From contig NC_092326.1 in NCBI RefSeq assembly GCF_036785885.1, forward strand, positions 7,903,787 to 7,967,786: DNA of 64,000 bases, in the 5' to 3' direction. Below, piece after piece: positions 25,478-37,931 of the stretch (positions are counted from its first letter, which is position 1; the number at the start of each line of letters is the position of its first letter). Both the position numbers and the translations under genes were made by a program. The notes under the pieces are model-generated. The model did not search any database, was not told the DNA's origin, and saw only the letters and a program-made list of their open reading frames with translations. This DNA comes from Coffea arabica (lineage: Eukaryota > Streptophyta > Magnoliopsida > Gentianales > Rubiaceae).

Positions 25478-25789
25478 TTTTTTTTGTTAAAGAAAAATTT
25501 TTACATACCTCAAAATGTTTTTTTGACAAATTTTATAATAAATTACAATAAAATTTTAGATAAACAAAAAAAAAATTGGTGAAGGAGTTTTAGAAACTAA
25601 AAACACCATTTGTCATGCCGGGCCATAGTTAACACTGAAAAAGAATTGCACAAACCGCATCAAATCTTCAGTCCTCTTTGTCCCCTATACGAAAAAGCTG
25701 CCACTTGCCCATAATTAATACACTTCTCTACAAAGCCAGTTAACATATTTAGTGTTATTATCGCTTTACTCTCTTAAACTATATTACTA

Positions 25790-26720
25790 TGTAAGGCCCG
25801 AAAACAACCCTTTTCTAGGCGACCACACAATGGAGCAGTTGATAAGAAAGCACAAGTGCTTGTGAGTAGAAGAGATAAACAATTTAAAGATCATAAACGT
25901 AAGAATAAGTAAATAAAAAGGAAAGAATTGCAAACCAATTAACTACCCAACTCCTCTTGAGCTTGTAGATTGATTCAAACAAGTTACTTCAAGTTGATGA
26001 ATTACAATCACTCTTGTGTACAAAGGAAGGATCACTTCCTCCTCGCCCCAAGCCGCACTTGGTCAAGCAAGAAAGTTTTACTATCACTCGGATAACCCTC
26101 ACAGAGCTACACTCATGAAGTATTCACTCACAAATGAAAAGCTTACAATGAACCTCACACCACTAAGACTACAAATCTTCTTTGAAGAGTATTTTCTCAC
26201 TAAAATCTCTCTAGATCTTTTGTATCTTCAGTGTGCCAAAATTGTTTGAAATATCTGACCAACCACTATTTATATAGAGCCAAGAAAGTGCCTCATAAAT
26301 GCTTCCAACGGATAGAAAGTAGCTGAACAGTCAACTATCCGTTGGCAGTGTCGAACGTCCGATAGCCCTGTTTTATGCGTCCGACAGCAGGCAGAGAGTT
26401 TAAGAGATTTTCTTCAATTCTTTCGGACGTCCGGTAGGCTGGTTTTCTGTGTCCGAAGGTATGATGTAAAACTGGGAATTTTTCTTCAATTCCTTAGGAC
26501 GTCCGGTAGGCTGGTTTTCTGCGTCCGAAGATACTCAATGGTTGTCGGACGTCCGATGCAGTCTTTTTGAGCGTCCGACAGCTTTCAGCAACCTTTGTCT
26601 TCTTTCAATAGCACTTGTTCATGAAATCACATAACTTCATAACTGAAAATATTTCTTGGAGAGATATTAGTATCATCCATTTGTTTTGTAAACATCAAAA
26701 GATAGGGATCAAGATCAACA
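25790..26720 (-). mobile_element. Probable solo LTR of a copia-type retrotransposon
   Basis: A 931 bp segment with TG...CA ends. Its flanks, tacta and cacta, are a near-perfect 5 bp duplication. It sits exactly where the left arm of the surrounding inverted-repeat element is broken. On the minus strand a TATA box (TATATAAATAG, about 26277-26266) lies roughly 445 bp from the start, consistent with U3 length. The upstream part begins TGTTGATC and contains the kind of sequence seen at the start of many plant copia LTRs. No internal domain remains, so recombination to a solo LTR is inferred. Confidence 0.55.
26350..26582. repeat. U3 repeats with GGACGTCC palindromes
   Basis: Four near-palindromic sites of the form (C/A)GGACGTCCG or CGAACGTCCG alternate with four half-sites GTCCGA(C/A)(A)G. 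A unit of about 73 bp containing cggacgtccggtaggctggt is duplicated (about 26409-26458 and 26481-26530). The GACGTC core is the C-box recognised by plant bZIP factors, and tandem enhancer repeats in U3 are known from plant copia elements. A regulatory role here is inference. Confidence 0.6.
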
Positions 26721-27772
26721 CACTATTATCAATTTACCCCTCAACGTTATCTTTTAGTCACTTTACCGCCAGAAGTAATTCAATTCAATATGTTAAGAAA
26801 TTTTGGACAAAAATACTCTTTTATTTTATAGCATTACTACATTGTTATTATCACTTTATTCGTTTAGATTATAGTGACACAATCACTTTAGTTTCTAACA
26901 TTATTTTCTAGGCATTTTACCTCATCGTTAATCTAACTAGTATGGTCAAAAAATTTTAAATATATTTATCCTTTTTATATATAATTAAAAATAAAAATTT
27001 GGAATGGTTATTCTTCCTTTTTTTTTACTTTAAGAGATCAAAAAACATAAAAATAAAAGAGTTTTGTCAAATTTCTTTTTTTCACTTTTATTAATACTAG
27101 GAAAAGGAAAAGAGATAGGAAAGAAGGAGACAAAAAATTAGATTTTGTAAAAAAAGAAAAAAAAAGAAAAGTCTAACATTATCGTATTACTTAAAGGTTG
27201 TCGAGATTAGGATTGGAATTTGGTGGTAAACAAAAAAGTGAAATAATTTTAAAATAATAAAAGTATGTAATTCTTTTTTATTTGTAATTTTTAAAAAAAG
27301 AATTGAGCTCTCCCCCTCCCTCTCTCCATCTTTCTATTTTTTTTCAATATTAATAAGATTGTCAAGAAGAAAGAAATTAATACTTTGACTTTTTTTTTTA
27401 ATACTAAAAAGGAGAAGAGTCACTTTAAATTTTTTATTATTTTTATTATGCAAAGAGGAGGGTGTTTTCTTCTAAAGTTTTTTAATTTACTAAGTTGGTT
27501 TAATGGTAGAATAAATTATCTAAAAAAATAACTCTAGGGGGTAAATTGATAATGAGACTATATTTTATGGGGGTAAAGTGATAATAATTTTAAGGGTTAA
27601 ACATGTCTTTTTACTTTAATTAACAAACTCCGTTAAGTTTGACCGTTAGTCTTGGAGGTAAAGTGACTAAAAAATAGCGTTAAGGGGAAAATTAATAGGA
27701 GCACCAAATGTTAAGGGGGTAAAGTGATAATAATCCACACATTTAATACTTAGGTTTCTTCATAGTATTACA

Positions 27773-27807
27773 CTAGAGGAACCAAGCTGTGCAAGGCACA
27801 GCCTTGG
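27773..27807 (-). other. Helitron 3-prime terminus: hairpin and CTAG
   Basis: A GC-rich hairpin (stem ccaagctgtgc, 27782-27792, pairing with gcacagccttgg, 27796-27807, one bulge) lies just inside CTAG (27773-27776). The next minus-strand base is T. Hairpin plus CTRR before T is the Helitron termination signal. Confidence 0.85.
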
Positions 27808-28137
27808 CCCTCCTAAAAATACTGATCATTGGAAAAGCATATATAACAATTCTAGTTGCAAAATAGGTACATAATATCATAATTACCATTCATAGATTGC
27901 TGTCAATAATTTCAGTAGCAGTTACACACCTTTCAATACAATTAAGTCTCAAGTAGAGATACATAATGCATGCTAATAGTTACATAATATCATATATTAG
28001 AATTCATTAACTTCTAGTCATAGCGAGAATGTTAATGGATTCTAATATGATGGCAAATGATAGCATGCTAAAAGTTCAGTAGCATCCATGATGAACAAAA
28101 GAATGAACAAAAGAGGACATGAGGCTGTGTGACTGCT

Positions 28138-31057
28138 TCATTTTGCAGATTCACGTGGTTTCTTGAGAGGGCTCATATGAGCAGATTTTGAAGATGCAAG
28201 CTTGTTGTCTTCAGGACCATTTTTTCCAGCAATTGAGGGAACAGCTTCAATGGTTGTCTTCTCAGCAGAACGTACATTAGTTCTGGGAATTGGAGTTTTA
28301 AAAGTTAAGCTTCTTTTTACAGTAATGTTTGAAGAGGCTAGCTTATCTGCATTATCAGACTTGCGCCCAATTGAATCTAGGATCATTTTTATTGTTGGGC
28401 TGAAGATTTGCCTTCAGTGGCAAGTTGGTCAGTGACAGTGGAGCGAGCAGTTAAATCAACCTGTTCAATGGTGCTGGTCGGCTTCTCAGTTATGGTTGGA
28501 GCAGTTGGAACAGGCTCTTCCACAGGATTAGAGACAACTGTGCGCATGATTGCCGGGTTGATTTCAGCCAATTCTTTAGCAGTGTATATTTTGACGATGC
28601 TATACTTATCATCTTTCTGCCTTTGATAATTCGAGTCAAAATGGTGGACAAAGCATAGGACTTCACGGTTATCAATTGCAGATGCAATTTCAGAAAATAC
28701 CTCAACACCCTATATTTTGCAAATAAACAAAAAAACAAGCTCAATACCCTGTATTTTCAGAAATTTTATAGACTACCAGAAAATGTAAACATGATGCAAT
28801 TTCAGAAGAAAGCTTAATAGTAACATAGATTGAAGGCGACGTGAGCTGGGAAGTTCCGACGACATGAGCTGGGAACTTTCCTTTAACATTCCAGCCCAAA
28901 TTTCTAACTTTTTACAAGTTTTCAGCCAAACATCTTATAACACTTGAGATAAACATATTGCATGCATTTGCTAACATTATTTTCCAAAGAAACATTGATA
29001 ACAAGCTGCAACTTCAGCTTTCTCTGTCGGTTCCTGCTATTTTTTTTTCTTTCCAATAGCTAATCAGTTATTAAACAGAATTTTCCTCAACTAAAACTCA
29101 TTTTTCCTAGCTAAAATTCAACATGCAACTTAAGAATTCAGTTATACCAGATAATTAAAAGATTGTTGCAATCTTAATGCTGGCTAAAAGAAACTTTTAG
29201 CTAGTTCCAGTTAGGAATTTTGTTTCTTGACTACGATTGAGTCTTGTCCTTGGAAAGAATAGCAAAATAACTAGAGGGACATTACCAGATTTGCAGGCCA
29301 ATCAATGCAACCATAGACAAAAGAAAATAGAGATATTGCATGTTAATAGTATGAGTTTTTCAGCATCTTACGTGTTCATCAGCTTCACTTAGTTGTACTG
29401 CTGTGAATGGAATGAGTTTTTCAGCATCTAGACCAAATAATACTACATACATTGAACTTGTTCCGTCATCAATGATAATTCCAATACGGCATCTAGTATA
29501 TGATAGCAGTGAATAATGGTTAATCAATGAAATAAAACAGAATTATTGTTAAGAGCACTGTTGTAAAATTGCATGCCTTGTTTACCTGGCTTCAACGGCA
29601 CTTTCTTCTCTGCAAGATGGACATCTAATGATCCATTCCAAATTAGCATCTACAGCCTTTTGACAGTTACTACATGCAGCATACCAAAAAGATCGCTGCT
29701 CAGCTGCCAAAGAAGTATTTCCTTGTATCCAAGCAATCTTGACCTATAGTTTATATTGTATTAGATGCAAAGTTAAGTAATTCATTTTTCACTAATGTAA
29801 AAGGTAAGAAAATAGTATAAGTCAGTTTGGACGGAGGCAGCAATTTGGTTGAGTCTTTGTAACTGGCCTCCTCAATTAGTTGTGCAATTTCTTGCTGATT
29901 CTGATCATACCTGTGAACATAAATATGATATGTTATATTTTTCAGTCTTTATGTATAATTATAAAGCATGATATGCTTACCATTGCCTTAATACAGTGGC
30001 TTGAGGAGTTGGTGGATTCACCAGTAGACAACTTGCAAGCCTTGTTGTTAGACATAGATCTATGAAAATAGTATATAATTAGCTCATTAAAGTTGAAGTA
30101 TGGTAGGCAAAGCAATAATAATTTCTTGAGCAATGGGAGCTGTAACTTACAGTTAAAAGTAGTTACTTTGACTCTCATAACTATGATGATGTTGTTGTTT
30201 GCGATAGTGTTTGCCAGCTGTGCTCCTTCATTTGCTTCAAATTCGTTTCACAGAGTAAGGAGCATTGGCCTTTTCTAAAAAAAGCAATAAATATGATAAA
30301 AATTAAAGAATGTAATAAGTTTATTTAGTAAATTGAAAGTCTATTCTTTTGTTCCAATTGGCTTACACTTGATTAATAACAACCAAGTCTCTAGTCGTTG
30401 AATCAAGACTTTGTTCCCTTGAAGGAAAAGCATGCACGACAATATCCTGGATATCTATTATTCAAAGGAATATTTCAATCTAAGGATAAGCTGAAGATAA
30501 CATAAGGAATACATTGGGATTATCTAAGATAAAACATGAACTTACTTTGCAAATTTTCTGTGTCAGCAAATCTGAATAAGTTTTCAAACGCTGTGAGCTC
30601 AAAGTGACACGGAATAACCGGTGGAACTTGCTCAACATACTCCTCAACCAACATTCTGTTATGGATTACCCAAGAATATGGGTAGTCACTGACCTTATAC
30701 CTTGGTTCTGCTTTGCGAAGAGCTGCACTGGAGATATAGTATCTCCTGAATGGCATCAACATGCCAGCAAAAAAACGGATATCATTGCCATAGATGACTG
30801 CTGAAACCTTTGTTTCCTGTTGCATCATAAAGAAGAAAAGTTGTAAATTTGTAAAATAGTCAAAGATATATGCAAAAATTGAAGAAATATCTTTATTTTT
30901 TTGTTACCTCAGAATCTGTAAGAAGGAAGCGGCAGTAGTTCACAGGCCTTGCTCCTCGACTCAACTGAACATGTCCTCTCGCAACAACCTGAGCCAGTAC
31001 TGTCCATCCTTTTACTCCCTCAACGACCTCATTCACTGGAAGGTAACGTCTTGCCAT
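28138..31057 (-). pseudogene. Helitron-borne RPA1-like single-strand DNA-binding protein
   Basis: Related to the large subunit of replication protein A; in plant Helitrons this gene accompanies RepHel and presumably coats single-stranded DNA during rolling-circle transposition. Exons I could join: 31057-30908 (MARRYLPVNEVVEGVKGWTV), 30816-30546, 30454-30369, 30274-30151 and 30059-29981, then a segment from about 29911. The C-terminal zinc ribbon (CSNC and CPSC, about 29743-29588) and a block with RIGIIIDDGTSSMYVVLFGL (about 29490-29370) follow. The last exons run from about 28710 to a TAA near 28400; a 28386-28138 segment in another frame may be the lost tail. Exon phases agree throughout. 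One TGA at 30250-30248 falls where the family has Trp (LTLW), i.e. TGG to TGA, so the gene is inactivated. Confidence 0.82.
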
Positions 31058-34000
31058 GCTTATTTATAAATGGTACAAACAGATGAATTTAATTCTAAAT
31101 GTAGACTACAATTATGATAGGATTAATTAAAAATTGAAGAAACAGCAGAAGAATGTTCATTTACTTGACAGCTAATTGAGAAGCTTCAAGAACTTCTCTA
31201 TATACAATATTTCTTGTCTGATTTATTCTAGATTTATCAAAAAATGGAAGCTTAATGAGTAACTTGACTTGTGAAACTGTTCTTGAACGTGATAACCCCA
31301 CATAAAGCTGGCCATGAGAAAACACATGTTCTCTTAAATAAATACCTACAAAATCTAATGTTTGTCCTTGAGCTTTGTTAATTGTCATTGCAAAGCAAAA
31401 ACGGATTGAAAACTGAGTTCTCTTATATGGGACAGGGTATTGCTCATCAGTGGGAGGTTCTAACGGAATTCTATGGATGAAAACATCTTTTCCAGCAAAA
31501 TCACCTATAACTATTTGAGCATGAATAACATTTCGGCTCAAATTCCTGCATATTAATCTTGTCCCATTACAAAGGCCTTCAGTAGGATCTAAATTTCTAA
31601 GCAAGATTATTGGTGCATTAACCTTCAAGATTAGCCTATGTGGTGGAAGTCCACTTTGGGAAAGAGAATTCAAAAAGTCCTCATACTGTCCCTGATAATT
31701 TGGATTTAAGGTTTTATCAAAACTAAGATATTCTACTGCTTCACCTGGAAATTTGCTAATGAGAATGTCGTTCACCTCATCAACAAAATTATTTTTTGTG
31801 GACAGAATTGCTTGGTTGACTGGAATGTTAGCATCTGATGATCCAGGTATGGTATTGGGGTACATTAAATTTATCAAATTATCTAGTGCAAAATCAGCCT
31901 CACTATTTTCAAGCAAAATTGAAGAGGGAATCTTTATGTAGCTATCATCTTGGATTTTTTCAGTTCCATTGCCAACTCTCAATAAATATCAGTAAATGAG
32001 GGTTCTAATCGAGCCCTCATATTCTCTGTTAACTGCAATTTTTCAAGAGAAGGCTATAGAGGAGAATTTATTATGCAAGCATTAATAGTCTCAGATTGAT
32101 TTCCTTTACGAACAACTGGCAATGTTTGTCTAAAGTCGCCACCAAAGACAACAACTTTTCCACCAAATATTTCTGATGAGTTCATAAGATCTTGCAATAG
32201 ATCATTTAATGCTTCAATTGCAGATCTTTATGACATAGGAGCCTCATCCCAGATAGTCAATTTGGATTCTCTAATCATTGCTGCCAGATTGCTTTGTTTG
32301 CTAACTCTACATGCTCTGCCTTCTAAAAGATCAATTGGGATTTTAAATCGTGAATAGGCAGTCCTACCTCCTGGTAGTATAGAAGTAGCAATTCCCAAAG
32401 TGGCTGTTGCTAGTGCTAAATACCCTTTAGACCTTACATCAGCTAGCAATGCTCTATAGAGAAATGATTTTTCAGTGCCTCCAGGGCCATCTACAAAAAA
32501 GGCCCCACTTTTGTTCTCATATATGCGGTGAGATATGATCTCAAATGCATGCCTTTGTTTTTCATTAAGCAAAGAAATTGCATTCAGATCTTCTTCATGA
32601 ACTGTTATGCTTCTTTCAGCTAACAATTCCCTTGTTTAATTCTCAACATCAAAGGATGATAGATCATTAGGAACCAATCCAAATGAAGCTATGCTTTTTC
32701 CCATTGATGCAAGAAAACCACTTATTTGTTGCAGTACCTTTTCCCTGACCTCTCTAGGAGTCAAATCTGAACACCTTAGAAAATCCTCTGACATTACAGC
32801 CTCAAATTTTAACCATAATTGTCTGGGATTGTTAGGACAGGAATATACCAAAAAGGTTGTAAAAAGTCTTCTCAATTCATAAGGCATATGAAAGAGAGAA
32901 GCCTCTTCAAGACAATGTTCTTAGCTGTTATCATCTTGAAGTAGCCCTCTTAAAAGTGCTACTTCATGAAAGGTTCTAACCTGTACACTATTATAAGTCT
33001 TCAAGTCTTCGAAGGATTTCGGAGCACGGACTTTTGTTAAAAGAAGCCTAAGGTAGTACCTCTCTTCTTCAGTCGGATGGACTGCATTTATTCTTCCTAT
33101 AGAGTCCCCTTGATCTCTCATTTTCCAACGTTTCTCATCAGGAAGTCAAACAAAATGGTCTGAAAATTCAAAATATGTATAGTTCAGAGTTTGAGCTTCT
33201 GAATCTGTTCTATTCATGTAGAAGAATTCAGTGAGCATTGTCTTTTTGTTTCTTGGATTGCTCACAACACTGGTCAAATTCTGATGCTTTTTGAAACTTA
33301 TAGGCTGATAGTTTTCTAGGTGAAGCTGCAAATGAATTACTACAGGTTTTATTTTGCCCATAGCAAAACAAAAAAGTCTCCATCTAGCCTCACGTGGTGA
33401 GACCCAGCGAGCTACCCGATATTGCTGGATTTCATCAATATGGCTGTTTGGATTATCGGAATTAACATGAAAATTGATTTTATCATGTCCTTTGCAAATG
33501 TATTTATAGATGTACTTAACAGCCTAAATTGTTGAACAAATTTCAACATTAATGTGACAATCAAATTTAGCTAGTAAATAGGCATTATAGGGAACAACCC
33601 ATCTATTATCTAAGGAATGCTGTCTAACTTTGACTCTAACACCATTAGTACTTCGCCTATATATTGGATAAGAATTAATGGTCTGGGTTGTTTCCTCACA
33701 AAAATCCTTTGGATAGGAATGCCTACACTTGCCATTCTTTGTCATACACACACTTGATGGATTTAAAACACCGCATGGACCATGCATCATGTGTTTTTTT
33801 AACCATTCTATATAAGTGTGGGTATTTCACTTTGTCTGGAATATTGGCGCTGATAATCTTATCATACTCTTCAGGTCTGAACATTTTATGTTTACATTTC
33901 AAAATTAAGAGGAAGTGTGCATGTGGCAAGCCTCTTTTTTGAAACTCTATAATTTATGTATAGGCTGCTACTTCACCAAAAATATTTTTCTTCAGGATTT

Positions 34001-36094
34001 TATTTTTTAATTCTTCAAGTTTAGCACGAAAGACTCTTACAATCAAATCAGGCCGATTCTGTGCTTCTTCTTTTTCAATTAGGTGTTCTTTTATTTCTGA
34101 CCAATTAAGATTGCAAGTCATGGTCAAGAAAATATCCGGTTTGCCAAATTTTTGGACCAAGGTCATTGCATCTATGTATTTTCTTCTCATATTTCTTGGC
34201 TCTCTAATAAAACTTGTCAATAAAAAAAATTCTCTGACAAATATTTGCTACCTGAGTTTCACCAGCAGCCACAGAGTCTTGTATTCCTTGCAAAAACTCT
34301 CCTTATTTCCTTTTGTTGTGATCTAAAAAAATCTAGTCTTTAAGATTCAAGCTTAACATACATATCCACTATAAATTGCTGAATTAATCTAGCAAAATGA
34401 AGCAAAAAAGACTCATTATCATCCCTTATCTGGAACTTATAAGCATAATACTCTCTCACATAAACAAAATTTGGATCATTATCAATCTTCGCCATTGCTG
34501 GTAGACAAATTGCAGAATAATTAGTTAATTTACTATACTGAACTGAACTACAAATAGATGAATAAGATTGGCTACACCTACCATCTTGTTCCATCTGTAA
34601 TAGTTCTTCAACAGTAGCAGCAAGCATTGGGGAAATTGAACTTTCAGAATTCTTATTTCGAGTCTTTTTCTTGTGGATTTTTTTTCCTTTTTTTTGGATT
34701 CCCTGATGCCAATCGAGTTCACCAAAAGGAAAAAGAAGAGGGTACTGCAAGGGGTCATAACAGCCATAGTAATATTCTATACTGTGACAATGACCACCAT
34801 GAGTATGGACTCGAATATTTCTCCTGCTTGTTTCCCCATTTTCTTCTCTTTCAATCCACAATGCAGTAACTTGGGAGACCGTAGGTTTGTTAAATACCCT
34901 TTGGTCTACACCAGGTAGCGTTCTCAAGACAATACAATAAGTATCAAGGTTATGAACTTCTCTTAAACCACGAAAAAATCGAGCATATGGATTGTGTTAA
35001 AGGATATTCATAACCTTCTGGATAATACTTTCTGTTAGCCTTGGACATGCATTTAAACGATTTGTCAGCTCATTTTCAGTATCATGAAAATACAACTGCA
35101 AATTTTTTGAGGCCTCTAGGTCACTAATGAAGTGATAAACTTGCCCCTGAATCCTAAATATATAGACCCCTTTATTTCTCTTTGCTAGATTCTTGTCGCA
35201 CTTAACTCCAAAAGAAGTGAAAGCAAAAATATTGTTAATTGTTCTTATACATATTCTAAATAATTTTGCCTCTTCTGAAGATGAAGTTAATAGCTCTTTT
35301 AAAGAAGCTGGAATTGGGTTGCTGGCTAACACTATGTCTCCATTAGAACAGCAAGAGTTGGGTGTTTCATGGGAAAATTTTTTTGCACCACAATGTGGGC
35401 AATCTGGTTGTTTTGGAAGAATGCTTGCCGCACCTGGAATGCAATCTAACAAGTCTCGCCCTTTTTTTGAACTCTTCCTATGATCAATAAAAGATCGATT
35501 TCAAATGGCTTAACTTGTTTAATAAACAATAATAAGATATAAAATACCCAAGTTATTTAACAATGTAAATGTTAAAAGACCTGTACGTTTTCTGTTAGTT
35601 TTCCGTTGATTTTGTTCAAGTATTCCTGTAAAGTAGAGTCCAATATCAACCACTTGAATTAGATAAATTAAATAATTGGAAGAAAATGATTTTCAGTATT
35701 CAATTTAAAGCTAAAAATGTTTTGAAGATACATAAAATCAGTTACTTGATGGGAAGAACTATATTAATAAGCAGTGCTATATTAAGTACCTGAAAACGGG
35801 GACGCATTCGATTGTGATTGGTGAACAACTTGATTAGACTGATTTAAAATCTCAACACCCTCAGGATTATGCTGTTCAGTTGTACTTATGAGAGGTTGCA
35901 AACTTTTAGATCCTATATTCTGTGCTTGATCCAGCTGATTTTGCTTAGTTTTTTTTGCTGTCATCTTAAGCACTCTCTGTTTCCGTCGATTTCTATAGGT
36001 GGAAGATTCAGCTATTGAAAATTCCGACGGGATAGACATACATGATTGCAAACTATTCAAGTTTGCATTTGGTAGCGAAAATGTGTTAGCAAAA

Positions 36095-36628
36095 TGTTAG
36101 GAAATTGGCTTAATTTCTTTTAGATAGAATTCTTATTTGGTGTGGGAAGTAACTAGTTTCCTAATTGGATTTAGTTACTTGAAGTAGTAGTCAAGTAAAT
36201 TCCTATTTAGCTAGATACTATTTTCTACTCTATATGAGTTTAGGAAATAGTATTGGTTTCCAATTGTTATTTGTTTTTTTGGCAGTAATATTCTCTATAA
36301 ATAGGTGGGTTGACATACTACACAAGAGACACACAAGGGACACAAGGGGCATCATGTAGCCTTATACATGGGGTGTGAGAGAGGGTTCTTGGGAGATGAG
36401 AGATGGTATACAAGGGTTGGGTTTGGGTTTAAGTTGTATTCTTGTATAGGGTTTTCCTCTCATAATAAAGAATAGATTTTCTCTCCGTGGACGTAGACTC
36501 AATGGTGGAGTCGAACCACATTAAATATTGTGTGTCATCTATCTTTCATGCTTGTGACTTGTTTCTTCATTAAATTGTTGTGCACTTGATATCTCAATAG
36601 TTGTTTATTCCGCGCCTGGATCCTAACA
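36095..36628 (+). repeat. 5-prime LTR (534 bp)
   Basis: Begins TGTTAGG and ends CCTAACA, with a TATA box (ctctataaatag) at about 36294-36305. By hand I count about 20 substitutions and no net length change against the 3-prime LTR, or near 4 percent divergence. Confidence 0.93.
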
Positions 36629-36630
36629 AG

Positions 36631-36643
36631 TGGAATCAGAGCT
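36631..36643 (+). other. Primer-binding site
   Basis: Reads tggaatcagagc, one mismatch from TGGTATCAGAGC, the initiator-methionine tRNA primer-binding site used by most plant copia elements. Confidence 0.8.
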
Positions 36644-37397
36644 TGGTTGTGAGACTGGGCTGCTCAAGATTCATAGTTGGATCCTAGTTAACTATTGAGA
36701 TCAAGTGGATTGGTAGTTGTCACCAATTGAACAATTTAATGGGTGGTATTCTTGTTTCAATGGTTTGACAAAAAGCATTGATGGTGAAGGATAGGAAGTC
36801 GAAAAGCATGGAAATGCTTGACGGTGAATCTAGGCAGGTGATTCAAGGGTCAAGAAAAAGGTGGAGTCCAACGTTGATTTTGGACGTGAATCGGTAGAGA
36901 CATTCTCACACCTCCAACGGTTGATTCTTTATCCCGATGAATTTTAGATTTTGGCTATGTTTTTTGGGTGGTGTGGCACGTGTCCCAAAAAAATAAGGAG
37001 ATCTAATTTCTATGCGCCAGAAGACTCTGACAGGTACGAGTTTTTCGTTTTAGGTGGAGTCTTGGAAACCACATGTGGCGAGACAGTCCTGAGAATGGGA
37101 AGAAGTATGGTGACTTTACCACTTGATTGCCTCAATGATTAGGGTTAGAGCTCATAGAAGGGGATCCCAGATTGCAAGTGGTGGTAAGAAGAAATTCTGT
37201 AAAGGGAGATGGTGAATTGAGGCACCTTCTCACGAGTCAACTAGAGGTTGGACTCGGGATAACTACACATGTTCATTTGTCGATTGAATCAATTTGGTAT
37301 CAGGACTGTATTGATTCGGGTGTGTAGCTTGGTACCATATTATTTGGTAGTTGAAGGCAAATGGTTGCTAAAAGGAATTTTCGCCAAGGTGGAGATT

Positions 37398-37931
37398 TGT
37401 TAGGAAATTGGCTTAATTTCTTTTAGATAGAATTCTTATTTGGTGTGGGAAGTACCTAGTTTCCTAATTGGATTTAGTTACTTGAAGTAGTAGTCAAGTA
37501 AATTCCTATTTAACTAGATACTATTTTCTACTCTATATGAGTTTAAGAAATAGTATTGATTTTCAATTGTTATTTATTTTTTTGGTAGTAATGTTCTTTA
37601 TAAATAGGTGGGTTAGCATACAACACAAGAGACACACAAGGGACACAAGGGGCATCATGTAGCCTTATACATGGGGTGTGAGAGAAGATTCTTGGGAGAT
37701 GAGAGATGGTATACAAGGGTTGGGTTTGGGTTCAAGTTGTATTCTTGTATAGGGTTTTCCTCTCATAATAAATAATAGGTTTTCTCTCCGTGGACGTAGA
37801 CTCAATGGTGGAGCCGAACCACGTTAAATATTGTGTGTCATCTATCTTTCATGCTTGTGACTTGTTTATTCATTAAATTGTTGTGCACTTGATATCTCAA
37901 TAGTTGTTTATTCCGCGCCTGGATCCTAACA
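37398..37931 (+). repeat. 3-prime LTR (534 bp)
   Basis: Same length and ends as the LTR at 36095-36628, preceded by the polypurine stretch aaggtggagatt (37386-37397). Confidence 0.93.

Larger units (their letters stand above)
23381..25624. mobile_element. Possible 2.2 kb inverted-repeat element
   Basis: The left tip gggcttgtttgacaaagga and the right tip read inward (ggcccggcatgacaaatgg) are imperfectly complementary and both lead into a GTTTTT stretch. The tips enclose about 2.2 kb of AT-rich, gene-free sequence, purine tract 2 and the candidate Helitron end. There is no clear target-site duplication. This is weak evidence; the stretch otherwise holds no recognisable gene. Confidence 0.3.
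25756..27733. mobile_element. Inverted-repeat (foldback-like) element interrupted by a solo LTR
   Basis: The right arm (about 27655-27733) contains ggaggtaaagtgactaaaa and gggggtaaagtgataataa. Its reverse complement matches, with mismatches, the left arm split across 25756-25789 and about 26724-26772 (ttattatcgctttac, then tttagtcactttaccgcc). Extra GGGGGTAAAGTGATAA-like subterminal repeats occur at about 27539-27585. The left arm becomes continuous again if the 25790-26720 segment is removed. No gene is encoded. Confidence 0.6.
36095..37931 (+). mobile_element. Non-autonomous copia-type LTR element inside RepHel
   Basis: A complete 1837 bp element flanked by the perfect 5 bp duplication caaaa (36090-36094 and 37932-37936). 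It has two 534 bp LTRs (TGTTAGG...CCTAACA), a primer-binding site two bases after the first LTR, and a polypurine stretch (aaggtggagatt) just before the second. The 769 bp interior has no gag or pol; a 63-residue frame at 36951-37142 has no motif. Dependence on an autonomous copia element is inferred from the primer-binding site and polypurine tract. Removing the element and one caaaa restores the RepHel frame. Confidence 0.93.

Noticed and set aside
25206..25529. 107-residue Phe/Ser/Pro-rich minus-strand frame
   Set aside because: Complement of a purine tract; composition artefact.
31161..32626. Cellular PIF1 DNA helicase gene
   Set aside because: It is contiguous with a HUH Rep domain, an RPA-like gene and a Helitron 3-prime end, so it is transposon-borne.
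36951..37142. 63-residue frame inside the LTR element
   Set aside because: No gag or pol motif; the 769 bp interior is too short and otherwise closed.
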